DNA of 64,000 nt from an uncultured Acetatifactor sp. (lineage in GTDB: Bacteria > Bacillota > Clostridia > Lachnospirales > Lachnospiraceae), in assembly GCA_947594835.1 (NCBI GenBank), contig CANQEH010000002.1, forward strand, positions 62,001 through 126,000, given 5' to 3'. A program made the position numbers and the translations under genes. The stretch's first letter is position 1. Each line of letters begins with the position of its first letter. Below are positions 50,481 through 58,829 of the stretch, piece by piece. The notes under the pieces are model-generated. The model searched no databases, was not told the DNA's origin, and worked only from the letters and a program-made list of their open reading frames with translations.

Positions 50481-51395
50481 TTAGTGCCTCCGTCCTCCGC
50501 CGCCATGGCTTGCGCCGCTGCGGCTGCTGTGATGTCCTCCCCCGCCCCGGCCGGAACTGCCGCCGCTTCCGCTGCTTCTGTCAATGTGCCGCGTGGTCAC
50601 AAACTTGCGCAAAAAGTCGTCCCGCTGCCCGGTGACCGTCGGCTTTCCGCCCGCCACATAAGTGCCTGGGGAGGTGGTGTCCACCGCTTTCGGCGGCTTT
50701 AAATAAGTCGTTGCATACAGAAGCGCTGCTGCCACCGGCACGATCACCGCGATCGCCCAGGGAAACGGAGCCTGCGGCTGCCTGGTGAGCGCCTCTCCCA
50801 CCCGCTTTTCCACTGCCCGCAGGAAGTCGATATAGCCCAGACAGCAACTGTCCTGATACCGGGCTGCCAGGGCGTCCAGAAGTTTCTGGATATCATACTC
50901 CCCAAGCGCTTCTTCCACCCTGCCGCTGGTGGAAAGATGCCAATACTCCTGTCCTTCATACACGTTATCCACCAGGATGAGGCCGTCTCCCTCGAATCCC
51001 TTGTTGTAACCGTAATGATTGTCGTCCCAGAAATTGTCCGCAAAGGCCTCCATCACATCCTCCAGGGCCCCTGAGACGGCGTCGTTTTCCTTTCTGGCGC
51101 TTTCCCCCTCCATGGGCTGGTCGATGGTCACCAGCACGATATCCGCCCGCAGCGTCTCCTCCAGCACGGCAATCCGGCTGCGCAGATCGTCCTCCTCTTC
51201 GCCGGTTAAGATGTCCGCCTGGTCATACACCCGCTCTGCGGGGGCCTCCAGGTTTCTCCTGGGCTGATCGGGATTGTCGTGCTTTGTGATCCAGATCGCC
51301 AGAAACACCAGCGCCAGAATGCCCACCGCCAGAAACCAGAATCGGAAATAATGCAGATATTGGCCGACTGCCCCTTTGTTCTCCTCTGTTTTCAC
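50481..51395 (-). CDS. TPM-domain membrane protein
   Basis: Protein of 304 residues with one N-terminal membrane helix (about 18-37), an extracytoplasmic TPM domain, and a second helix (about 214-234). The TPM stretches include VYDQADILTGEEEDDLRSRI and DGLILVDNVYEGQEYWHLST. The C-terminal cytoplasmic tail ends in Gly/Ser/His/Arg repeats (SSGSGGSSGRGGGGHH). TPM domains are found in photosystem repair proteins and bacterial envelope proteins of unknown substrate; no enzymatic activity should be assumed. The start is GTG at 51395 with GGAGGG. It lies nine bases after a zinc-ribbon gene and is probably co-transcribed with it. Confidence 0.8.
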   Translation of the reverse strand: MKTEENKGAVGQYLHYFRFWFLAVGILALVFLAIWITKHDNPDQPRRNLEAPAERVYDQADILTGEEEDDLRSRIAVLEETLRADIVLVTIDQPMEGESARKENDAVSGALEDVMEAFADNFWDDNHYGYNKGFEGDGLILVDNVYEGQEYWHLSTSGRVEEALGEYDIQKLLDALAARYQDSCCLGYIDFLRAVEKRVGEALTRQPQAPFPWAIAVIVPVAAALLYATTYLKPPKAVDTTSPGTYVAGGKPTVTGQRDDFLRKFVTTRHIDRSSGSGGSSGRGGGGHHSSRSGASHGGGGRRH

Positions 51396-51405
51396 AATGC
51401 CCTCC

Positions 51406-52398
51406 TCACAGATAACTGCCGATCATCTGCATCAGCACCAGAATGGCCGTCAGACAGGCCCACAGGGTTCCCGTATAGGCCCAGACTTTTTTGGTGGAAA
51501 CCGGCGGAATCCCCACGATTTTCCCCGTCTGCCCGTTGACATAAAAGGGATAGTCCTTCCCGCCGTACCTGTACTGATACCGCCATACCGGCAGCAGGCC
51601 GTAGCATACCTGGCTGTCCCGCACCTGCAAATCTTTCTGCTGCGTCTTTACGGAGAGGTAACTGCCTGCATAAGTATCCGCCAACAGCTTCTCCGCATCC
51701 TCGTCCCGCTTCTGTTTCGCCCTGCTTTCCAGATCCTGCGCGGGCATATTGTACTTTTCCGCCAGAAACCCGGATAAGAACTGGGGATCAAACGCCTGGA
51801 GCTGTTCGTAGCGGTAGGGCTCTACCAGATCCATCACATCATCCGGCATCTGTTCGGAGGCGTCCACCGGGATCTTCTCAAACCTGATATCCATGGATCT
51901 GTGCACATCATAGAGGGAAGTCTCCGTATAGGCAGTGTCCCCGCTGTTCCAGCTTCTGACCTTCGTCCCCTCCCCCGAAAATTCCAGGTGGGTATCATAG
52001 TCATAAAACCAGAACGGTACATAGACGCCCTCCATGGCGTTTAATTTTGCCTCCGATAAAAAGCCTGTGGGGGCGAAGCGGAATGTCCTGAACCTGTCCC
52101 TGAGGGAAAGCTTGCAGGCCTCCTTCCCCAGCTGGAAGGGAAGGATCATCCTGGGCGCGTACGCGCCCTCCACCCGCTCGTTGAAGATCAGATAACAGTC
52201 ACAGCTGGGACAGCGGGAGGCCGCCGTGTGAGGACCCACCTTTACTTCTCCGCCGCAGTTTGGGCAGACGGTAAGCTCCCCCAGGCTCTCGTCAGAGCGC
52301 TCTGCGCTCCCTTCACTGTCACAGTAAGGGCAGTACATCCCGTGTTTCTCCGGGCTGTAAACCGCATTTCCGCCGCAGTTTCTGCACTTATAGATCAT
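51406..52398 (-). CDS. Zinc-ribbon membrane-associated protein of unknown function
   Basis: Protein of 330 residues with two N-terminal zinc ribbons built from four CxxC pairs (CRNC, CPYC, CPNC, CPSC within the first 68 residues). The central soluble region contains FAPTGFLSEAKLNAMEGVYV and VPFWFYDYDT. The C terminus has one hydrophobic helix (about 305-327) after a segment YPFYVNGQTGKIVG. The domain order resembles proteins often found beside TPM genes. I do not recognise a specific function; the adjacent TPM protein is the likely partner. The ATG at 52398 has a GGGAGCGGG-type site. Confidence 0.7.
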   Translation of the reverse strand: MIYKCRNCGGNAVYSPEKHGMYCPYCDSEGSAERSDESLGELTVCPNCGGEVKVGPHTAASRCPSCDCYLIFNERVEGAYAPRMILPFQLGKEACKLSLRDRFRTFRFAPTGFLSEAKLNAMEGVYVPFWFYDYDTHLEFSGEGTKVRSWNSGDTAYTETSLYDVHRSMDIRFEKIPVDASEQMPDDVMDLVEPYRYEQLQAFDPQFLSGFLAEKYNMPAQDLESRAKQKRDEDAEKLLADTYAGSYLSVKTQQKDLQVRDSQVCYGLLPVWRYQYRYGGKDYPFYVNGQTGKIVGIPPVSTKKVWAYTGTLWACLTAILVLMQMIGSYL

Positions 52399-52484
52399 AC
52401 CCGCTCCCTTTCTTTGGCGCTGGCGTCCGTCTTCGCCCGAACCGCCGCGCTTCCCTCATTGCCGACCTATCGCAAACGCCTTTC

Positions 52485-52977
52485 TTACTGTTCTTTCCCG
52501 CCTTGGAACGCAGCAGACAATCTGTTGAAAACAGCGTCTTCCTCTGGCCCGCAGGCTTGATACGCTTCGCAGATCCGGGCGATCTCCTCTGTCTCTGTCA
52601 GCAGATCGGCTGCGATATTTTCCGGGGCTTCTCCCCTTTGCAGTTTATTGCAGACAAGATAAATCAAAAGCTGCTGCTTTCCCTGGGTAAACCCCTGCGC
52701 AAGGCCACGTTCCATGCCCTGCTCTAACCCCTGGACAAGGCCTCGCTCCATGCCCTGTTCTATCCCGTCCTCCAGGCCTTCCTCATACCGCACTGCCAAA
52801 GCGTCGTCCAAGTTAAACTAGGTAAACAGCATATTCTTTGCCTCCGTCCCATGCTTCGTGACAAACTCCGCAAAGATCTTTATTTTCAATTCTAACATGG
52901 GTTCTTTTGTTTTGGCAATATATGCATCCGAAAGTTTTAATACAATTTCATCACAAGGGTCTATCCGGCTCACAGAC
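52485..52977 (-). pseudogene. Broken Rpn-like (PD-(D/E)XK family) C-terminal remnant
   Basis: A single reading frame split by one TAG at 52818-52820. The upstream part includes DEIVLKLSDAYIAKTKEPML and EFVTKHGTEAKNMLFT. The downstream part begins FNLDDALAVRYEEGLEDG and continues with Glu/Gly repeats (EQGMERGLVQG), a tail typical of Rpn/transposase-like nuclease proteins. Reading the stop as GAG would restore MLFTEFNLDDAL, so a single nonsense change is likely. The N-terminal catalytic region is absent, and the frame begins in the tpiA terminator. Family assignment is by tail pattern only. Confidence 0.65.
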
Positions 52978-53010
52978 AAAAGTGCGGCATGACCGAAATC
53001 ATGCCGCACT
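52973..53010 (-). terminator. tpiA terminator
   Basis: Perfect 12-bp stem AGTGCGGCATGA/TCATGCCGCACT with a six-base loop, followed by TTTTGTC on the minus strand. It lies about 37 bases after tpiA and marks the end of the glycolytic gene run. Confidence 0.9.
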
Positions 53011-53046
53011 CGAAAGCAATATGGACTTGTCTGATTGACGCCCGCT

Positions 53047-53799
53047 TTACTTGTTGTAATTCACGATCTGGCCGAAATCAGGCTTTAAGGAAGCGCCGCC
53101 CACCAGGCCGCCGTCGATATCGGGCTGTGCAAACAGCTCCGGCGCACTGGATGCGGACACGCTGCCGCCGTACTGGATGCGGACAGCGGCTGCGGTAGCC
53201 TCGTCGTAAATTTCTGCGATGCAGTCCCGGATCGCCTTGCAGACCTCCTGTGCCTGCTGGGTGGTTGCCACCTTGCCGGTGCCGATGGCCCAGATGGGCT
53301 CATAAGCGATGACTGCCTCTGCAGCCTGCTGTGCCGTCACGTTTAAGAACGCGATCTTGATCTGCTGGCGGATGAAGTCGATGGTCACGCCCTGCTCTCT
53401 CTGGGTCAGGGATTCGCCGCAGCAGATGATGGGCGTTAAGCCGTGTTCAAATGCCTTGAGAACCTTCTTGTTCACCGTCTCGTCCGTCTCCGCAAAGTAC
53501 TCCCTGCGCTCGGAGTGGCCGATGATCACATATTTTACGCCCGCGTCGGTGAGCATATCGGGAGCGATCTCCCCTGTGAAGGCGCCCTTCTCCTCGAAGT
53601 ACATATTCTCTGCGCCAATCTGGATATTGCTGCCCTTGGCCGCCTCTACGGCGGGGATGATATCGATGGCGGGTACGCAGAATACCACGTCAACGTCATC
53701 ATTCTTTACAAGAGGCTTTAATGTCTCAATGAGTTCTACGGCCTTGCTGGGAGTCATGTTCATCTTCCAGTTGCCGGCGATGATTTTTTTCCTTGCCAT
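53047..53799 (-). CDS. tpiA: Triosephosphate isomerase
   Basis: Interconverts glyceraldehyde-3-phosphate and DHAP. The 250 residues contain the start [11 protein letters not shown] (Asn/Lys of the active site), catalytic His in VIIGHSERR, catalytic Glu in [11 protein letters not shown] and the phosphate loop [13 protein letters not shown]. Length is normal. It follows pgk by 19 bases and is co-transcribed with it. Confidence 0.97.
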   Translation of the reverse strand: MARKKIIAGNWKMNMTPSKAVELIETLKPLVKNDDVDVVFCVPAIDIIPAVEAAKGSNIQIGAENMYFEEKGAFTGEIAPDMLTDAGVKYVIIGHSERREYFAETDETVNKKVLKAFEHGLTPIICCGESLTQREQGVTIDFIRQQIKIAFLNVTAQQAAEAVIAYEPIWAIGTGKVATTQQAQEVCKAIRDCIAEIYDEATAAAVRIQYGGSVSASSAPELFAQPDIDGGLVGGASLKPDFGQIVNYNK

Positions 53800-53818
53800 A
53801 ATTGTTTCCCTCTCGATT

Positions 53819-55042
53819 TTATTTGTCGTCTGCCGCAGCCACGCCGGGAAGCACCTTGCCCTCCAGAAACTCCAGGGAAGCGCCGCCGCCGGTGGAGATG
53901 TGGCTCATCTTGTCGCCGAAACCAAGCTGGTTTACTGCCGCTGCGGAGTCGCCGCCGCCGATGATGGTGGTGGCGTCCGTCTCTGCCAGCGCCTTGGCTA
54001 CCGCGATGGTGCCAGCTGCCAGCGTGGGATTCTCAAACACGCCCATAGGCCCGTTCCAGACTACCGTCTTTGCGCTCTTTACGGCGTCTGCAAACAGTTC
54101 CTGGGTCTTCGGGCCAATGTCTAAGCCCTCCATATCTGCAGGAATCTTGTCCGCATCCACATAGGAGATCTCCACCGGCCCGTCGATGGGGTTGGGAAAA
54201 CTCTTTGCAATGGTGGTATCGATGGGAAGGAGCAGCTTCTTGCCAAGCTTCGCAGCCTTTTCCATCATCTCCTTGCAGTAGCCGATCTTCTCATCGTCCA
54301 CCAGGGAATTGCCCACTTCCAGCCCCTGGGCCTTTAAGAAGGTGTATGCCATGCCGCCGCCGATGATCAGGGTATCGCACTTCTCCAACAGATTGGAAAT
54401 TACGTTCAGCTTATCTGCCACCTTTGCGCCGCCTAAGATCGCCACGAAAGGACGCACCGGATTCTCCACTGCATTGCCCAGGAAATTGATCTCCTTCTGC
54501 ATCAGGTAGCCTACCACGTTCTCGCCGCCCTTTGCGGTGATGAACTTGGTCACGCCCTCCACGGAGGCATGAGCCCTGTGGGAGGATCCGAATGCATCGC
54601 ACACATACAGATCTGCCAGGTCTGCCAGCTCTTTGCTGAACTGCTCCCCGTTCTTGGTCTCCTCAGCGCCCCGGAAACGGGTGTTCTGCAGAAGAACAAC
54701 ATCGCCCTCCTTCATTGCCTCCACCGCTTTGGTCGCTTCCTCGCCGGTCACGTTGTAATCGCTCACAAACACCACTTCCCTGCCCAGCTTTTCAGACAGC
54801 CGCTTTGCCACGGGCGCCAGGGACTCGCCTTCGTTGGGGCCGTTCTTTACTTTTCCCAGGTGGGAGCAGAGGATCACCTTGCCGCCGTCGTCGATCAGCT
54901 TCTGGATGGTGGGAAGCGCCGCCGTGATACGGGTCTCGTCGGTAATCTCGCCGTTCTTTAAGGGAACGTTGAAATCACATCTGACCAGCACTCTTTTCCC
55001 CTTTGCGTTGATGTCGTCAACAGATTTCTTGTTCAAGCTCAT
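53819..55042 (-). CDS. pgk: Phosphoglycerate kinase
   Basis: Makes ATP from 1,3-bisphosphoglycerate. The 407 residues include [23 protein letters not shown], the GGAKVADKL hinge and GGGDSAAA plus [15 protein letters not shown] near the nucleotide site. The ATG at 55042 is supported by GAGGA upstream; an in-frame start 45 bases earlier lies in the gap-pgk spacer. It is preceded by a strong terminator after gapA. Confidence 0.97.
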   Translation of the reverse strand: MSLNKKSVDDINAKGKRVLVRCDFNVPLKNGEITDETRITAALPTIQKLIDDGGKVILCSHLGKVKNGPNEGESLAPVAKRLSEKLGREVVFVSDYNVTGEEATKAVEAMKEGDVVLLQNTRFRGAEETKNGEQFSKELADLADLYVCDAFGSSHRAHASVEGVTKFITAKGGENVVGYLMQKEINFLGNAVENPVRPFVAILGGAKVADKLNVISNLLEKCDTLIIGGGMAYTFLKAQGLEVGNSLVDDEKIGYCKEMMEKAAKLGKKLLLPIDTTIAKSFPNPIDGPVEISYVDADKIPADMEGLDIGPKTQELFADAVKSAKTVVWNGPMGVFENPTLAAGTIAVAKALAETDATTIIGGGDSAAAVNQLGFGDKMSHISTGGGASLEFLEGKVLPGVAAADDK

Positions 55043-55092
55043 TTTTTCCTCATTTCCGCCGCCTCCGGACGGCATTTTCTTATTCACCCTGC

Positions 55093-55123
55093 AAAAAAAG
55101 GTCCGGTCCTAAGACCGGACCTT
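55093..55123 (-). terminator. Strong terminator between gapA and pgk
   Basis: An 11-bp stem AAGGTCCGGTC/GACCGGACCTT with a four-base loop, followed by seven T on the minus strand. No promoter is visible in the 50 bases left before pgk, so it may act as a partial attenuator. Confidence 0.9.
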
Positions 55124-55146
55124 GATAGGCCTTCGTTTTGCTTGAT

Positions 55147-56160
55147 TTAGCCCAGCTCGCTGAAGTACTTGATGGTGCGAACCATCTGGGAGGTGTAGCT
55201 GTTCTCGTTGTCGTACCAGGAAACAACCTGAACCTGGGTGTTGCCGTCCTCCATGGGAGCTACCATGGTCTGGGTCGCATCGAAGATGGAGCCATAGGTG
55301 CTGCCGATGATGTCGGAGGATACGATCTCGTCGGTGTTGTATGCGAAGGACTCGGTTGCTGCTGCCTTCATTGCCGCATTGATCTCGTCCTTGGTCACTG
55401 CGCCCTTCACAACTGCTACCAGGATCGTGGTGGAACCGGTAGCGGTGGGAACGCGCTGTGCGGAGCCGATCAGCTTGCCGTTGAGTTCAGGGATAACAAG
55501 GCCGATTGCCTTTGCTGCGCCGGTGGAGTTGGGAACGATGTTGCAAGCGCCTGCGCGGCTTCTTCTCAGATCGCCCTTCCTCTGGGGCCCGTCCAGAATC
55601 ATCTGGTCGCCGGTGTATGCGTGAACGGTGGTCATGATACCGCTCATGATGGGTCTGCAGTCATTCAATGCCTTCGCCATGGGAGCCAGGCAGTTGGTGG
55701 TGCAGGAAGCTGCGGAGATCACGGTGTCTTCCGGCTTCAGGGTCTCATGGTTTACGTTGTATACGATGGTAGGAAGATCGTTTCCTGCAGGTGCAGAGAT
55801 AACAACCTTGCGGGCGCCGGCAGTGATGTGTGCGCTTGCCTTGTCCTTGGAGGTGTAGAAGCCGGTGCACTCCAACACAACGTCCACCTTCAGCTCGCCC
55901 CAGGGAAGCTTGGAAGCATCTGCCTCTTTGTAAATGGTGATGGTCTTGCCGTTTACGGTGATGTTGTCCTCGCCTGCCACTACGGAATCTGCATACTTGT
56001 ACTTGCCCTGAGAGGAGTCATACTTCAACAGGTGTGCCAGCATGGTAGGGCTGGTCAGATCGTTGATTGCAACCACCTCATACCCTTCTGCGTCGAACAT
56101 CTGTCTGAATGCCAGACGGCCGATACGGCCAAAACCGTTGATTGCTACTCTTACTGCCAT
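55147..56160 (-). CDS. gapA: Glyceraldehyde-3-phosphate dehydrogenase
   Basis: NAD-dependent glycolytic dehydrogenase. The 337 residues have the NAD-binding [12 protein letters not shown] near the start, catalytic Cys in [12 protein letters not shown], and the conserved His region and substrate motif ([18 protein letters not shown], in part). Length is normal. The ATG follows AGGAGGAAAC. The leader contains an inverted repeat and its own promoter. Confidence 0.97.
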   Translation of the reverse strand: MAVRVAINGFGRIGRLAFRQMFDAEGYEVVAINDLTSPTMLAHLLKYDSSQGKYKYADSVVAGEDNITVNGKTITIYKEADASKLPWGELKVDVVLECTGFYTSKDKASAHITAGARKVVISAPAGNDLPTIVYNVNHETLKPEDTVISAASCTTNCLAPMAKALNDCRPIMSGIMTTVHAYTGDQMILDGPQRKGDLRRSRAGACNIVPNSTGAAKAIGLVIPELNGKLIGSAQRVPTATGSTTILVAVVKGAVTKDEINAAMKAAATESFAYNTDEIVSSDIIGSTYGSIFDATQTMVAPMEDGNTQVQVVSWYDNENSYTSQMVRTIKYFSELG

Positions 56161-56204
56161 TTTCGTTTCCTCCTAACAAAATTGATTTTATATATTTTGG
56201 CTTC

Positions 56205-56223
56205 TCTGACAGTGCCTGTCAGA
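56205..56223. promoter_or_regulatory. Inverted repeat in gapA leader
   Basis: Arms TCTGACAG and CTGTCAGA are separated by three bases, between the promoter and the gapA ribosome site. It may be an operator placed downstream of the start point or an mRNA hairpin. It does not match CggR or Rex sites that I know. Confidence 0.55.
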
Positions 56224-56248
56224 TTGTCAAAATTTTATCAGCAAGCAT

Positions 56249-56277
56249 ATTTTACATAATTTCCATCTATAATGCAA
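56249..56277 (-). promoter_or_regulatory. Probable gapA promoter
   Basis: TTGCAT (-35), a 17-base spacer and TAAAAT (-10) on the minus strand, giving a leader of about 80 bases. The surrounding sequence is AT-rich. Confidence 0.6.
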
Positions 56278-56325
56278 GATGTAAATGAAAAAATATTTTG
56301 TCCGTCCGCAAAATTTGCAGATTGT

Positions 56326-57180
56326 TTAGAAATGCCCGGCGATGAACAGCACTCCCAGCGTCCCCGGGCCGCAGTGGCTTGAAACCACGCCGCCCGCCCT
56401 GGTCTCCCATATTTCCTGAAAAACGTTTAAATCTTCCAGATACTGCCGCACCTGTTTTACGATCTCGGGGCTGCAGCCCGAATGGGTGATAAAGACCCGG
56501 ACCGGATCCGCCGTTTTCAGCTCAGCCTCCATATCTTTGACATAGGACAGAATCACCTTGTCCATACTGCCGCGGTACTTTTTCCCCGACTGCATGGCTC
56601 CGTCTATGACCTGGATCCTGGGATGCAGCTTCAGCGCGCTGCCCGCCATAGCCGCAAGTCCGCTGCAGCGGCCGCCCCGGTAGAGATAGACCAGCGTATC
56701 GACCACAAAGCTGGCCCTCACCCGGGGGATCAGTTCTTCCATCTTTTTTACGATCTGATCGGCCGGCTTGCCCTCTGCGGCCATAACGGCCGCCTGCACC
56801 ACTAAAAGCCCGATCCCGGTAGACAGGTTCTGGGAATCAATGACATGGATGCTCTTTTCGGCATCCAGCTGCTCCGCCGCCATGCGCATCACATTCCCGG
56901 AGGAGGACATGGAACCTGAGATGGAAAAGCAGACAATCTCGTCCCCTTTTCTCACATAGGGCTCAAACAGTTCTATGGCGCGCTCCACAGACGGGGCAGA
57001 GGTCTTTGGCGTCTCCCTGCTTTCCTCGGACCAGCTGTATATCTCTTCAATGGAAATATCCCGTCCGTCCTCGTACTCTTTCTCCCCCAGGAGAATGTGT
57101 AAAGGCAGGATGGAAATATCATGTTTTGCCAGCAGTTCGCCGCTTAAATCACAGGTACTGTCCGAAATGATCTTTACCAT
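56326..57180 (-). CDS. DegV family fatty-acid-binding protein
   Basis: Binds long-chain fatty acids, and homologues (FakB) present them to the FakA kinase. The 284 residues have the DegV motif KIISDSTCDLSGE, a bound-lipid core with SPSVE-like TSAPSVERAI and the C-terminal SHCGPGTLGVLF signature. No fakA gene is nearby. The ATG at 57180 is taken over 57192 because GGGGATC lies upstream. It is transcribed from a promoter that faces away from the PHP gene. Confidence 0.9.
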   Translation of the reverse strand: MVKIISDSTCDLSGELLAKHDISILPLHILLGEKEYEDGRDISIEEIYSWSEESRETPKTSAPSVERAIELFEPYVRKGDEIVCFSISGSMSSSGNVMRMAAEQLDAEKSIHVIDSQNLSTGIGLLVVQAAVMAAEGKPADQIVKKMEELIPRVRASFVVDTLVYLYRGGRCSGLAAMAGSALKLHPRIQVIDGAMQSGKKYRGSMDKVILSYVKDMEAELKTADPVRVFITHSGCSPEIVKQVRQYLEDLNVFQEIWETRAGGVVSSHCGPGTLGVLFIAGHF

Positions 57181-57241
57181 AGTGATCCCCATTCCTTTCG
57201 CTTAAGCACAAATTGTTAAGAGAGAACAAACATCTTTTCAC

Positions 57242-57270
57242 ATTATAATATATTTTTTGCCAATCTTCAA
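57242..57270 (-). promoter_or_regulatory. Probable degV promoter
   Basis: TTGAAG (-35), a 17-base spacer and a perfect TATAAT (-10) on the minus strand. Confidence 0.8.
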
Positions 57271-57285
57271 TTATGAAGTTGCCAA
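57265..57285. promoter_or_regulatory. Palindrome between divergent promoters
   Basis: CTTCA-ATTA-TGAAG overlaps the degV -35 and abuts the PHP-gene -35. A TTGCCAA direct repeat occurs at 57257-57263 and 57279-57285. This is a plausible shared operator, though no known regulator is recognised. Confidence 0.5.
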
Positions 57286-57307
57286 TCCATCTTTTGCCGG
57301 ATATAAT
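57279..57307 (+). promoter_or_regulatory. Promoter of the PHP phosphatase gene
   Basis: TTGCCA (-35), a 17-base spacer and perfect TATAAT (-10). The leader is about 80 bases and contains a modest GCAGGG/CCCTGC hairpin. Confidence 0.8.
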
Positions 57308-57391
57308 AAAAAATCGCAGGGACAGCTATTTCTGCCCTGCATCCCCGCCGTTTTTCCTGTGATCATCTGACAAAAAGAGGAGGGATCTGTC

Positions 57392-58213
57392 ATGCCTATC
57401 ACAGCGGACTGCCACTTGCATTCCTGCCACTCCGTGGATTCCCAGGCCCCCATGGAAGAGATGGTGCGCCAGGGCATCGCATCGGGCCTGGACACCATGT
57501 GCTTTACGGAACACCACGACATCGGCTTTCCCGACGGGCCGGACGGCACGCCCGGAAGCCTCTCTTTGCTGCAGACAGACGCCTATCTCTACGATCTGGC
57601 GCTGTTAAAAGAAAAATACAAGGGAACCATCCGCCTGCTCTTCGGGGTGGAGCTTGGCCTGCAGGCGGAAAGCTTCCGCCCCATCTGCCTCTATGCCAAG
57701 GCTTATCCCTTTGACTTTATCATCGGCTCCTCCCACGCCTGCCACGGGAAAGATCCCTACTACCCCGCCTTTTTTGAGGGACGCAGCGAGGAAGCGGCCT
57801 ACCGGGAATATTTTGAATCCATTCTGGAAAACGCGAAGAAATTCACCTGCTACGACGTCTACGGGCACTTGGACTATGTGGTGCGGTACGGCCCGTCCAT
57901 GGACAAGAATTACGCTTATGAGAAATACAAAGATCTCTTCGACCAGATCCTGAAGACGCTGATCGGGCAGGGCAAGGGCATCGAGGTAAACACCGGGGGA
58001 TTCAAAAAAGGGCTGCGCGACCTGCATCCCTGCCTGGAAGTGCTCAAACGCTATCGGGAGCTTGGCGGCGAAATCGTCACCGTCGGCTCCGACGCCCACG
58101 CGCCCTCAGACGTGGCGGCCTGCTTCGGCCGGGCGGCGCAGGCGCTTACAGCCGCCGGCTTCCGGTATTACACGGTGTTTGAAAACCGGGTGCCGGAATT
58201 TAAGAAGCTGTAA
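57392..58213 (+). CDS. PHP-domain histidinol-phosphatase family protein (HisJ/HisK-like)
   Basis: Metal-dependent phosphoesterase of 273 residues. PHP motifs are DCHLHSCHS, CFTEHHD, LFGVELG, GHLDYVVRYG and GSDAHAPSD, which provide the usual His/Asp/Glu metal ligands. Best match by eye is histidinol-phosphate phosphatase (HisK), but other his genes are not nearby, so another phosphoester substrate is possible. The start at 57392 has AGAGGAGGGA upstream. It is one of few plus-strand genes here. Confidence 0.88.
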   Translation: MPITADCHLHSCHSVDSQAPMEEMVRQGIASGLDTMCFTEHHDIGFPDGPDGTPGSLSLLQTDAYLYDLALLKEKYKGTIRLLFGVELGLQAESFRPICLYAKAYPFDFIIGSSHACHGKDPYYPAFFEGRSEEAAYREYFESILENAKKFTCYDVYGHLDYVVRYGPSMDKNYAYEKYKDLFDQILKTLIGQGKGIEVNTGGFKKGLRDLHPCLEVLKRYRELGGEIVTVGSDAHAPSDVAACFGRAAQALTAAGFRYYTVFENRVPEFKKL

Positions 58214-58228
58214 GCGCAGGCGCGTCCT

Positions 58229-58741
58229 TTAACTGCACAGCACCACGATCTCCTTCGGGGTCGTCTGGGCCGGGATGCTCCTGGTGGAGGTCTCGTAGAC
58301 CACTACCAGGTCGTGTCCCGCCGGGTTTCCCTGGAAGTACTGGTTGTTGGTGGTTCTGATCTCCACGGAGCCGTCCAGTTTGAGCTGTAAGGTGCGCTCG
58401 CTGTTGACCAGATTCCTGTCGTAAAAGCTGACGTCGATCCTCCTGCCGTTTCGGTCCAGCGCCGCTGCAGCCGCGCTGTACTGGGGCGGATAGATCAGGG
58501 GCATGGGCGCGTCCGCCAAGTACCAGAACGTGCAGCGCCTCCCCACAGACAAAGTCTCAAAATCCACTACATAGGTGCCCGGGGAAAGGATCACATTCAC
58601 CGGGTTGCCGTCTTCATCCTCCAATCTGGCCATCTGCACGCAGGCGTTTGCCCTTCTGTTTCCAAAGCCTGCGGGCACCAGCTCCACAATCGTCCCTTTG
58701 ATCTGCCCGAACCGGGGCGCTTTCCCAAAATCTATCTCCAT
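58229..58741 (-). CDS. Unrecognised 170-residue protein
   Basis: No family is recognised. The protein appears soluble and beta-rich: it begins MEIDFGKAPRFGQIKGTIVE and includes NVILSPGTYVVDFETL, RCTFWYLADAPMPLIYPPQ and a C-terminal stretch with QFQ/NP-type turns (NQYFQGNPAGHDLVVVYETS in part). No signal peptide or membrane helix is seen. ATG at 58741 is supported by AGGAG nine bases upstream. Its stop lies 15 bases from the convergent PHP gene and no terminator separates them. Confidence 0.75.
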   Translation of the reverse strand: MEIDFGKAPRFGQIKGTIVELVPAGFGNRRANACVQMARLEDEDGNPVNVILSPGTYVVDFETLSVGRRCTFWYLADAPMPLIYPPQYSAAAAALDRNGRRIDVSFYDRNLVNSERTLQLKLDGSVEIRTTNNQYFQGNPAGHDLVVVYETSTRSIPAQTTPKEIVVLCS

Positions 58742-58829
58742 CTCACGTCTCCTCGCATACACTGTCGGTCTTCCCTATCAGCCTATGCGGCAGGCGGGAC
58801 GCCGTGCCTGTCCCAGGGGGCTTTCCCGC

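Noticed and set aside
52818..53009. Separate small gene starting MRHDFGHA
   Set aside because: Its first residues are encoded by the tpiA terminator hairpin and it is in frame with the next segment; it is the upstream half of the broken gene.
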